This document shows positions 34,045 through 44,057 of a DNA stretch of 64,000 nt, in pieces. The stretch is from positions 255,501 to 319,500 of the forward strand of contig NZ_JAPMLP010000002.1 in assembly GCF_026410285.1 (NCBI RefSeq). The letters are read 5' to 3'. Origin of the DNA: Sulfitobacter sp. F26169L (GTDB lineage: Bacteria > Pseudomonadota > Alphaproteobacteria > Rhodobacterales > Rhodobacteraceae). Under the pieces are notes generated by a model. That model did not search any database and was not told the origin of the DNA. It saw only the letters and a list, made by a program, of their open reading frames with translations. A program made the translations under genes and the position numbers. Every line of letters starts with the position of its first letter. The stretch's first letter is position 1.

Positions 34045-36300
34045 TTAACGACGGCTGCGCGTCACTTTGCGCTTGGTCGCTGCCTTTTTGCCTTTGGCCT
34101 TCGCCCCTTTACGGCGAGGGCTTCGACCTGCCGGGCTTTTGCGGCCTTGCGGGATTTTCTCGTCGTCAATCTCCAGCAGTTCCAGCGCGATCCCCCCTGT
34201 GACCGGCGTTACCTCGGCCAGACGTACCGTCACACGCTGGCCCAACCCGATCGTCATACCCGTATCAGCGCCCATCAGCGTGCCAGCATCTGCATCATGG
34301 TGAAAATATTCGCGGCCGATGTTGCGCATTGGAATCAACCCGTCTGCGCCTGTCTCGTCCAGCTTCACAAACGCGCCGAAACGGGCAATGCCGCTGATCC
34401 GGCCTGTCATTTCATTGCCCACACGTTCCGACAGAAAAGACGCCAGATAGCGGTCGTTCGTGTCACGCTCTGCAATCATCGAGCGCCGTTCGGTATCGGA
34501 GATATGTGCGCCTGTGGCTTCCATATCGTCGATGTCATGCTTTGACAGTCCGTCTTTGCCCCAGCCATGCGCCGTGATCAACGCACGGTGAACAATCAGA
34601 TCGGCGTAACGGCGGATGGGCGAGGTGAAATGCGCATAAGACCGCAGCGCAAGGCCGAAGTGGCCGATGTGATCCGGCCCGTAGTAGGCTTGTGTCATGG
34701 AACGCAACGTCGAGATGTTGATCAGTTCCGCATCATCGCTGCCCGCCGCCTGATCCAGAAGACGGTTGAGGTGCGCGGTTTGCAAAACCTGCCCTTTGGC
34801 CAGTGTATATCCCGCCGCCGCAGCGGTTTCGCGCAGGGCATCCAGCTTTTCCGGCGTCGGTTCTTCGTGGGTGCGGAACAGCAAAGGCGTTTTTTTGGCA
34901 ATCAGCGTTTCGGCAGCGGCCACATTCGCCAGCACCATAAATTCTTCGATCAGACGGTGGGCATCCAGCCGCTCGCGAAAATTGACAGAACGGACAGTGC
35001 CATCATCATCCAGTTCTATCCGCCGCTCCGGCAGGTCAAGCTCAAGCGGCTGACGTACTTTGCGCGCTGTGACCAAGGCACCGTAAGCAGCATAAAGCGG
35101 CTTGATAACAGTCTCTAGCAAAGGCCCGGTGCGGTCGTTTTCCCTACCGTCCATCGCATCCTGCACCTCTTCATAATGCAAACTGGCAGGAGAGCGCATA
35201 AGGGCGCGGTGAAAATCATGGCGCAGTTTGTTGCCATGGGCATCCAGCACCATCCGCACCGCGATACAGGCGCGATCAACGCCTTCGTGAAGGGAGCACA
35301 GATCACCCGACAAACGGTCCGGCAACATCGGCACGACACGGTCGGGAAAGTAGGTCGAGTTTCCGCGCTTGCGCGCCTCCCGGTCCAGCGCCGAATTGGG
35401 CGTGACATAGGCGGCGACATCCGCAATCGCGACCCAGAGGATGTGCCCCCCCTCGTTCGCCGGATCATCATCGGCCTGCGCAAAACAGGCATCATCGTGG
35501 TCACGTGCATCAGACGGGTCGATTGTCACCAGCGGAAGCTCCCGCAGGTCTTCGCGACCTTTCAGGCCCTTGGGTTCTGCATTATCCGCCTCGGCGATCA
35601 CATCATCGGGAAACTCATCCGGTATGTTATGCTCGTGAATCGCGATCAACGAAACTGCTTTGGGCGCAGAAGGATCGCCTAGACGGTTAACGACACGCGC
35701 ACGCGGCAGGCCCATGCGACCCTTGGGGCCAGCAAGCTCTGCCTCGACCAATTCACCGTCTTGCGCGCCTCCGGTATAATCCGCAGGCACGGCCCATTCC
35801 TTGTCCGCACCTTTGTCGATGGGTTGGATGCGCCCCCCCTCAGTGTGGGTGCGAAAAATACCCATGATCTTTTTCGGGTTGGTCCCGATACGGCGGATCA
35901 GGCGGCCTTCATAGTGGTGTTTTTCGCCTTTCACCAAAGTCAGACGGGCGAGAATACGGTCGCCTTCGCCCAGCGCCGGATCGGCGGCACGCGGGATCAT
36001 CAGGATTACAGGTTCTACACCTTCGCCGCCCCACTCCATCGGTTTGGCATAGAGATCGCCGTCACCATCCGCGCCAATGATCATCAGCACGCTTACAGGC
36101 GGCAAACGCTCGGGATCGGAGTAGGACTTCTTGCGCTTCTCCAGATGGCCTTCGGCCTCCAGCTCTTTCAAGAGCCGCTTAAGATCAATGCGGGCAGCCC
36201 CCTTGATGCCGAACGCCTTGGCGATGTCGCGCTTGGCGGTCAGGGTCGGGTTCTCTTCGATCCAGCTCAGGATCTCTTGCTTGGTAGGTATTTTTTTCAT
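34045..36300 (-). CDS. rnr: Ribonuclease R
   Basis: 751 residues. An N-terminal helix-turn-helix region (1-60) and cold-shock domains are followed by the RNB catalytic domain with metal-binding Asp residues in DPSDARDHDD (261-270). A C-terminal S1 domain (GRISGIARFGAFVKLDET) precedes a Lys/Arg-rich tail. It is a processive 3'-5' exoribonuclease that degrades structured RNA. 37 nt downstream of the DUF2064 gene, so it may be the last gene of the dapE operon. Confidence 0.95.
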   Translation of the reverse strand: MKKIPTKQEILSWIEENPTLTAKRDIAKAFGIKGAARIDLKRLLKELEAEGHLEKRKKSYSDPERLPPVSVLMIIGADGDGDLYAKPMEWGGEGVEPVILMIPRAADPALGEGDRILARLTLVKGEKHHYEGRLIRRIGTNPKKIMGIFRTHTEGGRIQPIDKGADKEWAVPADYTGGAQDGELVEAELAGPKGRMGLPRARVVNRLGDPSAPKAVSLIAIHEHNIPDEFPDDVIAEADNAEPKGLKGREDLRELPLVTIDPSDARDHDDACFAQADDDPANEGGHILWVAIADVAAYVTPNSALDREARKRGNSTYFPDRVVPMLPDRLSGDLCSLHEGVDRACIAVRMVLDAHGNKLRHDFHRALMRSPASLHYEEVQDAMDGRENDRTGPLLETVIKPLYAAYGALVTARKVRQPLELDLPERRIELDDDGTVRSVNFRERLDAHRLIEEFMVLANVAAAETLIAKKTPLLFRTHEEPTPEKLDALRETAAAAGYTLAKGQVLQTAHLNRLLDQAAGSDDAELINISTLRSMTQAYYGPDHIGHFGLALRSYAHFTSPIRRYADLIVHRALITAHGWGKDGLSKHDIDDMEATGAHISDTERRSMIAERDTNDRYLASFLSERVGNEMTGRISGIARFGAFVKLDETGADGLIPMRNIGREYFHHDADAGTLMGADTGMTIGLGQRVTVRLAEVTPVTGGIALELLEIDDEKIPQGRKSPAGRSPRRKGAKAKGKKAATKRKVTRSRR

Positions 36301-36337
36301 GTATCAGCAGGTAGCACGGTGACAGGGGCGCGTCACA

Positions 36338-36910
36338 TCAATTTAAATCATCAGCCGTATCGACATCACGCAGGCAAGCGACATAAGCGATGCGATGATC
36401 CGGCAGTGTTGCGATAGTATCCGCCAACGCGTGTTGCGATGACCAGCGCACGCCGGAAAATATGACGGGCGGGATGGCGCGTACACGGCTCAACCCGATC
36501 AGCCAGTACCCCCCATCGGTTGCAGGCCCAAAAACCGCATCGCTCCTTCCCAGCGCTACGAATGCCTCCTGAATTCGTGCCGCGTTGATGTCCGGAATAT
36601 CACCGCCAATAACACAGACGGGACCGACAGGGGCGCTGCGCAAGGCCCGCGCCATCCGGTCGCCCAGATTACCACTGCCTTGGGGGATACGCGGCAGATG
36701 GGTTGGCCAGACGCGCGACACCATGCCCGCACAATCAGGCGAAACAGCCAGCACAACATTCCAGCGCGGATCGCTAATGCGTCGCAGCAGCGCGCGCACC
36801 TGATGGCGAAACCACCACGCCGCAGCCACCATACCGATATCACGGCCCAGCCGCGTCTTGACCCGCCCGACGCGCGGCTCTTTCAGCATCACAACAACAG
36901 TTCGCCTCAC
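36338..36910 (-). CDS. DUF2064 / TIGR04282-type glycosyltransferase-like protein
   Basis: 190 residues. The N-terminal block VVVMLKEPRVGRVKTRLGRDIG and the later VIGGDIPDINAARIQEAFVAL and FGPATDGGYWLIGL fit the TIGR04282 nucleotide-sugar transferase-like family. The precise substrate is unknown. Overlaps the GNAT gene by 4 nt. Confidence 0.85.
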   Translation of the reverse strand: MRRTVVVMLKEPRVGRVKTRLGRDIGMVAAAWWFRHQVRALLRRISDPRWNVVLAVSPDCAGMVSRVWPTHLPRIPQGSGNLGDRMARALRSAPVGPVCVIGGDIPDINAARIQEAFVALGRSDAVFGPATDGGYWLIGLSRVRAIPPVIFSGVRWSSQHALADTIATLPDHRIAYVACLRDVDTADDLN

Positions 36911-37323
36911 AGGGTCCGCTGCATCATTTGATGGGGCTCGCCTTCGTCATCGTATGGATGGCCGTAGGGTTCAAAACCCAGCTTTGCGTAAAAGCCGATC
37001 GCGTGAACCTGCGCGCCCAGAATGGCGTGGTCTGCGCCTTGTCGCGTGGCCAGTTCGACCGCGGCGCGGATCAGATCTGCACCCAGACCCGTACCGCGCA
37101 GTTCTTTCAAAACACAGACGCGACCAATCTTGGCGGTTCCTTCCGCAATATATACCCGCGCTGTAGCGACAGGCGTGCCGTTTTGCTGCGCCAGCAAATG
37201 ATGGCTTAACGGGTCTAATGCATCAACCTCACCCTCCGCGGTATAGCCTTGCTCCTGCACAAACACGGTATGGCGCAGGGCATAGCACGCTTGCCTGTCG
37301 TCTGTTTCGGTGATGTCGATCAT
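36907..37323 (-). CDS. GNAT family N-acetyltransferase
   Basis: 138 residues. The acetyl-CoA-binding motif lies in [19 protein letters not shown] and the C-terminal part [15 protein letters not shown] is typical of GNAT enzymes. Acceptor unknown. Overlaps dapE and the DUF2064 gene by ATGA, so all three are translated together. Confidence 0.9.
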   Translation of the reverse strand: MIDITETDDRQACYALRHTVFVQEQGYTAEGEVDALDPLSHHLLAQQNGTPVATARVYIAEGTAKIGRVCVLKELRGTGLGADLIRAAVELATRQGADHAILGAQVHAIGFYAKLGFEPYGHPYDDEGEPHQMMQRTL

Positions 37324-38474
37324 GCAAAATAATCCTGAAGGATGCGCGAATAGATCGCCTTCAATTCATGGATATGCTCGACCCGCACATGTTCATCCAC
37401 TTGGTGCATGGATTGCCCAACCAACCCGAATTCTACGACAGGGCAATGGGCCTTCACAAACCGCGCATCGGACGTACCGCCTGTGGTTGACAGTTCTGGC
37501 GCCACACCGGTGATCGACTCCACCGCGTTTGCCACCATGGCCGATAATTCACCCGGCGGTGTGATAAAGCTTTCGCCCGAGATCTTTACTTCGGTTTCAA
37601 CTTGCACGCCAAACGCGTCACGAATTGCGGCCACTTCCTCTTTGATCCACGCGCTCAGGCTTTCGCCGGAATGGCTGTCGTTGAAACGTATATTTACGGT
37701 CGCGGCACACTCTGCCGGAATGACATTGGTGGCGGGGTTACCCGTATCCACGGTTACAATCGCGAGCGTTGATGCGTCAAAGTGTTCGGTGCCTGTGTCC
37801 AGTTCGTGACTGGCAAGCCTGTCCATCAGGCGCACCATCGCGGGCAGCGGATTATTGGCGCGGTGCGGATAGGCAGAATGACCCTGCTTGCCGATCACGC
37901 GGAACTTGACCGTCATGGAGCCGCGACGCCCGATCTTGATCATCTCGCCCATGGTGTTCGGACAGGTCGGCTCTCCCACTAAACAGACATCCATCCGCTC
38001 GCCGTTCTGCTCCATGTACTCAAGCAGCGCCAGTGTACCATCAACAGATTCACCCTCTTCGTCACCCGTGACCGTGATTAAAATGGAACCATCAGGTGGC
38101 GTGTTTTTAACAAAATCAACGGCAGCCGCAGCAAACGCAGCTACGCCCGATTTCATATCGGTGGTGCCGCGCCCGTACATGACGCCGTCTTTGATTTCGG
38201 CGCCAAAGGGCGGCATGGTCCACGCCGCTTCATCCCCTATGGGCACTACATCTGTATGACCGTTAAAGCCGAAGCTGCGTGTGTTGCCTTTCGCGCCCCA
38301 ACGCGCAAACAGGTTGCGGATACCGCCACGATCCGCCCACGCACAAGTAAATCCCGCCGATGCCAAAAGATCATGCACAATGTCCAACGCACCCCCATCC
38401 GCCGGCGTGACAGAGGGGCAGCGCACCAGCGCCGCAGTGAGTTCTACGGAGTCGACAGGGGTGGATTTGGACAT
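37320..38474 (-). CDS. dapE: Succinyl-diaminopimelate desuccinylase
   Basis: 384 residues, M20 metallopeptidase family. Metal ligands are visible in FNGHTDVVP (His73, Asp75), [10 protein letters not shown] (Asp106) and GDEEGES (Glu139/140). DapE cleaves N-succinyl-LL-diaminopimelate in lysine and peptidoglycan precursor synthesis. The upstream enzyme gene dapD lies in the same window at 42197-43024. First gene of an operon running through GNAT, DUF2064 and perhaps rnr. Confidence 0.95.
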   Translation of the reverse strand: MSKSTPVDSVELTAALVRCPSVTPADGGALDIVHDLLASAGFTCAWADRGGIRNLFARWGAKGNTRSFGFNGHTDVVPIGDEAAWTMPPFGAEIKDGVMYGRGTTDMKSGVAAFAAAAVDFVKNTPPDGSILITVTGDEEGESVDGTLALLEYMEQNGERMDVCLVGEPTCPNTMGEMIKIGRRGSMTVKFRVIGKQGHSAYPHRANNPLPAMVRLMDRLASHELDTGTEHFDASTLAIVTVDTGNPATNVIPAECAATVNIRFNDSHSGESLSAWIKEEVAAIRDAFGVQVETEVKISGESFITPPGELSAMVANAVESITGVAPELSTTGGTSDARFVKAHCPVVEFGLVGQSMHQVDEHVRVEHIHELKAIYSRILQDYFA

Positions 38475-38681
38475 GTGGCGCGCTCCTTATTCAACACGAA
38501 TCCCTTATCCCTTCTGTGGTACAAAAGTGCCAGCCCCATCCCCCCACATGAAATCCCGCTTCATTTATGTCAAAATTGTGTTAGCTTTACCTCATAATAA
38601 ATAACCCGAGGCAGGGTATGAGCAGATTCGTCACCTGAAAACAGGGGCGGATGCGTCCGGAAAATACGGACATGATCAGGA

Positions 38682-38699
38682 ACAGGGGCATACCCCTGT
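38682..38699. promoter_or_regulatory. Palindrome upstream of the Hint gene pair
   Basis: Perfect 7-bp inverted repeat ACAGGGG / CCCCTGT with a 4-nt spacer, 48 nt before the first Hint gene's start. Could be an operator or a leader hairpin. The 273-nt region between dapE and this gene holds both divergent promoters and a second small hairpin, TCCG / CGGA, near 38656-38670. Confidence 0.4.
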
Positions 38700-38747
38700 C
38701 TATCTGCGATGTGTGCTGTCTCCTTTTGAATGGTTTGAGGCAGTAAC

Positions 38748-40328
38748 ATGGTAGCAGCATCCGAACTCGCTATTGAAACGGTACGCGAAGGCACAACCGC
38801 CACGCAAATGGCGCAAGAGATCTTCGGCAACGGTGTGATCGTCAACGGTGCCACATATTATGGAGATCAGGACAGTGCGGGTACGTACTCGGGCGGGAGC
38901 ACCACGTCGCCGGGCGTAACCCCGGGCGATACAGGTATTATTCTCTCAACCGGTGAGGTTGAGGATTTTACAAACTCTTCCGGACAGTCAAACCAGAATA
39001 CCAATACTTCAACAAATACCTCGGGCACGAATAACTATTATCAATACAACAATGCGGCTGGCGCACGTACCTATGATGCCGCAACGCTGGATATTGATTT
39101 CACCCCTGACAGTGACACGCTGACGATGCAGTTCGTATTCAGCTCCGAGGAATATCCCGAATTCGCAAATTCGATCTATCAGGATTTCTTTGGCGTCTGG
39201 ATCAATGGCCAACAGGTTGAGCATGACGTGGGAGATGGCGAAACAGACCCTTACAACATCTCGACCACTAACAACATCAACATGTACGTCGACAATACGG
39301 GCGACGCGTACAACACTGAGATGGACGGCTTCACCATCACCCTGACGCTGACAATGAATGTCATTCCCAACCAGACAAACACCATGCGTATCGCATTGGC
39401 GGATGTGGGGGATACGCAATATGACTCCAACATACTGATCGCGGGGAACTCGGTTCAGACCAAGCTGGTGGCCGTATCGGATGATGTGAATGTCTACCCG
39501 GACGGAACAACCACACTGGACGTACTGTCAAACGATCTGAACGGCGGTCCCGGCACAATGACCATCACCCATATCAACGGCCAACCCGTAACAGTGGGTA
39601 CTGCAATTACGCTGCCGACGGGGCAGCAGGTGACCCTGAACGCCGATGGCACCTTTAATGTGGTCGGCGACGGTGACGAAGAAGACTTTAACTTCACCTA
39701 TACAATCGACAACGGCACGGACACCGATGTTGGTTTTGTCAACGCGACCTCTGTGCCGTGTTTTGTTGCAGGGACACTGATTGCAACGCCGCACGGCGAC
39801 CGGAGAGCTGAAACGCTGCTGCCGGGCGAACTGGTGATGACCAAAGATGAAGGGGCACAGCCGCTGCGCTGGGTCGGGACGCGGAACGTACCGGCCATAG
39901 GCGACTTTGCACCAATTCATATTCGCGCCAATACCATTGGCCAGCACCGTGATTTGCTAGTGTCGCCGCTACATCGCGTATTGATCAAGGACAATCTTGC
40001 AGAGCTGTTATTCGGCGAGGCCGAAGTGCTGGTCGCTGCACGCGATCTCGTAAACGATCACTCGATCACCCGTCGCGAAGGCGGCGAGGTGACGTATGTG
40101 CATCTGCTGTTTGACCGCCATCAGGTTGTATTTTCCGAAGGTCTGGAGACCGAAAGCTTTTTACCCGGTCCGCAGACCGCATGCAGTTTCGAGGCCGATG
40201 CCGTGAAGGAGATTTACAGTATTTTCCCCGAATTAGACCCTGATACCGGCACCGGTTATCCCACAGCTGCACGCCTTACCCTGAAACGTTATGAGGCGGA
40301 GCTTTTGCGCGCCGCGAAGGTAGCATAA
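38748..40328 (+). CDS. Choice-of-anchor L / cadherin-like / Hint protein
   Basis: 526 residues, no classical signal peptide. Residues about 10-235 form a choice-of-anchor L-type domain (FVFSSEEYPEFANSIYQDFF; NTMRIALADVGDTQYDS). Residues about 240-330 resemble a cadherin/VCBS-like repeat (DDVNVYPDGTTTLDVLSNDL). A Hint domain begins at Cys338 (PCFVAGTLIATPHG) and has the SPLH motif at 406-409. In Hint domains the leading Cys performs an N-S acyl shift and the Ser/Thr-x-x-His motif assists. Inference: self-processing releases or attaches the N-terminal extracellular part. The second Hint gene starts 1 nt after its stop. Confidence 0.88.
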   Translation: MVAASELAIETVREGTTATQMAQEIFGNGVIVNGATYYGDQDSAGTYSGGSTTSPGVTPGDTGIILSTGEVEDFTNSSGQSNQNTNTSTNTSGTNNYYQYNNAAGARTYDAATLDIDFTPDSDTLTMQFVFSSEEYPEFANSIYQDFFGVWINGQQVEHDVGDGETDPYNISTTNNINMYVDNTGDAYNTEMDGFTITLTLTMNVIPNQTNTMRIALADVGDTQYDSNILIAGNSVQTKLVAVSDDVNVYPDGTTTLDVLSNDLNGGPGTMTITHINGQPVTVGTAITLPTGQQVTLNADGTFNVVGDGDEEDFNFTYTIDNGTDTDVGFVNATSVPCFVAGTLIATPHGDRRAETLLPGELVMTKDEGAQPLRWVGTRNVPAIGDFAPIHIRANTIGQHRDLLVSPLHRVLIKDNLAELLFGEAEVLVAARDLVNDHSITRREGGEVTYVHLLFDRHQVVFSEGLETESFLPGPQTACSFEADAVKEIYSIFPELDPDTGTGYPTAARLTLKRYEAELLRAAKVA

Positions 40329-40329
40329 A

Positions 40330-41424
40330 ATGACTTGGCTTGCACTGACCGACCATTCCGACCGCCGCCTGTCCCTGCGCGGGCTGGGCCATGAAAAACG
40401 CACTGCACCAATAGTAGCGGATGTGCCCGGTCAGGTTCTCACGCGCGGCAGTATCGTATTTGAAACCCAAGTCGCCGAAGACAGCAAACCACAGGTCTTG
40501 TTCGGTTACACCACTCCGCACCCAAGCCATCGAAGCCTTGTGTTTCAGGCCATTCCCGGAGGTGGTGTCGCGATGGTGCATGTTCAGGGGGAGCATATCG
40601 CCCACGCCGCTATTGCGCACAAGAACGCTGGCCGCGCCGAAGTGCTGCGCCTTACCTATGCATGGGACACGAAATATAACTGGGGCCGTCTGACGCTGGA
40701 ACAGGTCGGCGAGAGTGTGGTGACAAGTGTTGCGGTTGAAAACCCGCTGACACTGACGCTGGATGATCTGCGCGATCTAATGCTGGGCCGCGGGCAACAG
40801 GATTATGCTCAGGACATGGTATTTGCCGCGCTGTCTGACCAGATCGAACCGATTGGCGCAAGGCCGACCCTGTCGCCCGACACGCCGATTGCCACGCCGT
40901 GGGGTTACCGCAATGCCGGCACACTAAAACGCGGCGATACCGTTTACACAGCCGACGGCGATGTGGTGCCGGTATTGCAGACGGTGACCCGAAGCGTGCC
41001 TGCACGCGGCAGCTATGCGCCGATCCGTATGCGCGCGCCCTATTTCGGGCTTCAGGATGACATTATCATCGCGCCGGAACAGCATGTGGTGATTGACGGA
41101 CCGGAAGTGGAATATCTGTTCTCGTGTGAAAAGGTGCTGACGCCTGCGCGCCATCTGGTTAACGGCTTTGCTGCGCGAGCAGAGCCTAGCGGCCATCTAA
41201 CCCGCTATACCCAATTGATCCTGCCGAACCATGATACGATCCTTGCTGGCGGCGCACCGTTGGAAAGTATGTATATCGGTCGGATACGCCGTGACACGCA
41301 CCAGCTTGCCTCAAGCGTGCTGTTCGGCGTGGATCGCAATGATCTTCCGGAACACAGAGCGCCCTCACACAAAATTCTCAAATGGTATGAGGCTATTCAC
41401 CTCGCCAAACGCCGTGCAGCTTGA
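40330..41424 (+). CDS. Hint-fold protein lacking catalytic residues
   Basis: 364 residues. The N-terminal 175 residues form an unknown, probably beta-rich domain (VFETQVAEDSKPQVLFGYTT). A Hint-like region starts at about 180: TLSPDTPIATPWGYRNAGTL aligns with the Cys338 block of the upstream protein, but Thr180 occupies the Cys position. Likewise APEQHVVI (248-255) aligns with SPLHRVLI, so Gln replaces the His, with a His one position later. It is therefore probably unable to cleave itself and may act as a structural partner. Coupled to the first Hint gene (1-nt gap). Ends 3 nt from a convergent gene. Confidence 0.85.
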   Translation: MTWLALTDHSDRRLSLRGLGHEKRTAPIVADVPGQVLTRGSIVFETQVAEDSKPQVLFGYTTPHPSHRSLVFQAIPGGGVAMVHVQGEHIAHAAIAHKNAGRAEVLRLTYAWDTKYNWGRLTLEQVGESVVTSVAVENPLTLTLDDLRDLMLGRGQQDYAQDMVFAALSDQIEPIGARPTLSPDTPIATPWGYRNAGTLKRGDTVYTADGDVVPVLQTVTRSVPARGSYAPIRMRAPYFGLQDDIIIAPEQHVVIDGPEVEYLFSCEKVLTPARHLVNGFAARAEPSGHLTRYTQLILPNHDTILAGGAPLESMYIGRIRRDTHQLASSVLFGVDRNDLPEHRAPSHKILKWYEAIHLAKRRAA

Positions 41425-41427
41425 CGG

Positions 41428-41766
41428 CTAGTCAAAAAACGGCGTCATCTGCGCCACAATAACGGAGTTTTCGTCGAGCGCGCGCTGCATCAGGGCGCGC
41501 TCTTCCTCGTCAATTTCGTGACCCTCGGCTTCGCGTTCGGCGAGCGTGCCGTATCCTGTAACGTCCAGCGGGGCGGTATCCGCCTGCTTCAGGATCGCAA
41601 CGGTTTCGCGCACGGCCTCCGCCTCGTCGATGCCGGAAGCAAAACACATCAGCGCAGCACCTGTTGCTTTTTCGGGCAGCCCATCACCCGCCTTGCGGCC
41701 AATCTCGACCAACAGGGTATAGACCTGCTGACGGGAGGTTTTTTTCGGTTTATTTTCCTCAGACAT
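41428..41766 (-). CDS. Conserved small protein of unknown function
   Basis: 112 residues, soluble, acidic, helical (QQVYTLLVEIGRKAGDGL; EEERALMQRALDENSV). Not recognised. Start at ATG 41766, with AAGG about 8 nt upstream, is preferred to a codon ten residues earlier. Alone between the Hint pair (convergent) and the next minus-strand gene 77 nt upstream. Confidence 0.7.
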   Translation of the reverse strand: MSEENKPKKTSRQQVYTLLVEIGRKAGDGLPEKATGAALMCFASGIDEAEAVRETVAILKQADTAPLDVTGYGTLAEREAEGHEIDEEERALMQRALDENSVIVAQMTPFFD

Positions 41767-41843
41767 AGCAACGACCTTACTGGTAGGGGTGCGCAAGCCC
41801 TGATGGTCCTGCGCGAATTGAAACGGTACAGAAGCAGATTGCC

Positions 41844-42197
41844 CTACTCACACTTGCGCAACATGCTGATGCGCGCGCCCTTTTGAACAACTGCGATGCC
41901 GTTATCGGTTTTCATGATCATTATCCGGCGGTGCCACGGCTCTCCGTCAGCGCGACAGATCGCATCATATAACGTAGCGTCCATGCCGCTTACCGCGACA
42001 CCATCCCGCAAGGTACATCTGCTGCCTACAGCAAAGAAAATACTTGAGGTCAACAGGATTGCGCCACCGTCTTTCCCGATGCTTTTACAATCCCAACTGT
42101 CGCCGGACGGATGATCAGGACGATAGCGCCCGTCATAAGGCCCTGACCACGCAGCAGTTGCCAGAACAGCCAGCAGCATGGTCAGAAGAACCCGCAT
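41844..42197 (-). CDS. Small exported protein of unknown function
   Basis: 117 residues with a clear signal peptide ([19 protein letters not shown]). The mature part has four Cys residues (WDCKSIG, SRCTLRD, AICRADG, LRKCE), suggesting disulfides in the periplasm. Not recognised. Start chosen at 42197, where ATG overlaps the dapD stop as TGATG. Coupling to dapD is probably incidental to function. Confidence 0.72.
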   Translation of the reverse strand: MRVLLTMLLAVLATAAWSGPYDGRYRPDHPSGDSWDCKSIGKDGGAILLTSSIFFAVGSRCTLRDGVAVSGMDATLYDAICRADGEPWHRRIMIMKTDNGIAVVQKGARISMLRKCE

Positions 42198-43024
42198 CAG
42201 TCGCGCAACAATTCGTTGATTGATGTTTTCGAGCGTGTCCGCTCGTCCACCCGCTTTACGATCACTGCGCAATAGAGGTTAACGCCGTTCTTGGATGGCA
42301 TGGAGCCTGCAACAACAACGGACCCGGACGGTACTTCGCCATACATGACTTCACCGGTTTCACGGTCCACGATCTTGGTGGATTGGCCGATGAATACGCC
42401 CATGCCCAGAACAGACCCTTCACGGACGATACAACCTTCGACAACTTCGGAGCGTGCACCGATAAAGCAGTTGTCCTCAATGATTGTCGGACCTGCCTGC
42501 ATCGGCTCCAGAACGCCACCAATTCCGACGCCACCGGAAAGGTGCACGTTTTTGCCGATCTGCGCGCAAGAGCCAACAGTCGCCCATGTATCGACCATTG
42601 TGCCGCTGTCGACATAAGCACCAATGTTCACAAACGAAGGCATCAGCACAACGTTCGGCGCAATATAGGCAGACTTGCGCACAACGCAGTTCGGCACGGC
42701 GCGAAAGCCTGCTTCTTTCCACTGCGCATCGCCCCAGCCTTTGAACTTGCTGTCGACCTTGTCCCACCATCCGGCACCCTGCGGGCCGCCTTCTTGATGT
42801 TCCATATCCTTGATCCGAAAGCCTAGCAGAACGGCCTTTTTAGCCCATTGGTTTACATGCCAATCACCGCTGTCCTGCTTCTCTGCAACACGCAGTTTGC
42901 CGCTGTCGAGAGCATTCAATGTTGCCTCAATTGCATCACGTGTCTCGCCGGTTGTGGCCGAGGTAATGCTATCGCGGTCTTCCCACGCTGCCTCGATGGC
43001 TGTTTCAAGCTGTGCATTGGACAT
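42197..43024 (-). CDS. dapD: Tetrahydrodipicolinate N-succinyltransferase
   Basis: 275 residues, left-handed beta-helix hexapeptide-repeat protein (SYI-type repeats such as [40 protein letters not shown]). DapD transfers succinyl from succinyl-CoA in the DapE branch of lysine/diaminopimelate synthesis. Matches family length (about 274). Divergent from the LOG-family gene across 190 nt. Confidence 0.96.
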   Translation of the reverse strand: MSNAQLETAIEAAWEDRDSITSATTGETRDAIEATLNALDSGKLRVAEKQDSGDWHVNQWAKKAVLLGFRIKDMEHQEGGPQGAGWWDKVDSKFKGWGDAQWKEAGFRAVPNCVVRKSAYIAPNVVLMPSFVNIGAYVDSGTMVDTWATVGSCAQIGKNVHLSGGVGIGGVLEPMQAGPTIIEDNCFIGARSEVVEGCIVREGSVLGMGVFIGQSTKIVDRETGEVMYGEVPSGSVVVAGSMPSKNGVNLYCAVIVKRVDERTRSKTSINELLRD

Positions 43025-43214
43025 GTCGGAACTCCGTCTTCAAAAAAGGTTTAGAACGCGCTATACGCGCAGAGGGCTTTCCGCGCAATCCTCCGCCCTA
43101 TTTAGATCGGCTCACAATCTTGACGGGCCTCCTGCCCCACAGCGTACATAATGCCATAGTCAACCGCCGCAATCACGTGCATGGTGCGCCAAAGCCAAGA
43201 AGATCGAGGATATA

Positions 43215-44057
43215 ATGAGTAAAAAGAACCGGCACCCGCTGCGGCATGCCTCTACAGATCGCAGCGTTGCTGCTGATGTGCCCGTCACACCCCAAACACA
43301 GGCCCCGTCCTACAAGCTGGCATTCAGTGATTTCGACTTTTTATGCCGCGAAGAGCTGCGTCCTGTCCGTCTGCAACTGGAACTTCTCAAGCCACAGATG
43401 ATTCTGGATGAATACGGGATTCAGTCAACAATCGTTTTGTTTGGTGGTGCCCGCATCCCTGCCCCCGCAGAAAAAGAGACTGCACGCACAAAAACGCTGG
43501 CAGACCTTTCACGGTTCTATGACGAAGCGCGTGAATTTGCGCGTCTAATGACCCTGAAATCAAAGGAATCCGGCGGCTGCGAAAATGTTATCGTCACCGG
43601 CGGTGGGCCGGGCGTGATGGAGGCAGGCAACCGCGGCGCAGTGGATGCCGGTGGCAAATCCATCGGCCTTGGAATTGTTCTTCCACACGAGCAGGCACCA
43701 AACGAATATGTTACGCCCGACCTGTGTTTCAATTTTCACTATTTCGCGATTAGAAAAATGCATTTTCTGATGCGCGCAAAAGCGATCTGTGTGTTTCCCG
43801 GCGGCTTTGGGACACTGGACGAAACATTTGAAGCGCTCACGCTGATCCAGACAGGCCGGATGGAACGTGTGCCGTTCTTGCTGTTTGGCCGCGAATTCTG
43901 GAAAGGCATCATTAACTGGGATGCGCTGGCCGATGCGGGCACGATATCCGCCGAAGATCTTGACCTGTTTCGGTTTGTCGAAACGGCCCAAGATGCGATG
44001 GATCTGATCGAAAACTGGGGCGAGCCATCAACACGCGACAGCATTCCCGACAGATGA
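43215..44057 (+). CDS. LOG-family nucleotide phosphoribohydrolase
   Basis: 280 residues, TIGR00730-like Rossmann fold. The family motifs GGGPGVMEAGNRGA and PGGFGTLDETFE are intact. LOG proteins hydrolyse the N-glycosidic bond of nucleoside 5'-monophosphates, including cytokinin ribotides in some bacteria. The N-terminal 75 residues are an extension beyond plant LOG. Its stop adjoins the convergent small gene at 44058. Confidence 0.9.
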   Translation: MSKKNRHPLRHASTDRSVAADVPVTPQTQAPSYKLAFSDFDFLCREELRPVRLQLELLKPQMILDEYGIQSTIVLFGGARIPAPAEKETARTKTLADLSRFYDEAREFARLMTLKSKESGGCENVIVTGGGPGVMEAGNRGAVDAGGKSIGLGIVLPHEQAPNEYVTPDLCFNFHYFAIRKMHFLMRAKAICVFPGGFGTLDETFEALTLIQTGRMERVPFLLFGREFWKGIINWDALADAGTISAEDLDLFRFVETAQDAMDLIENWGEPSTRDSIPDR

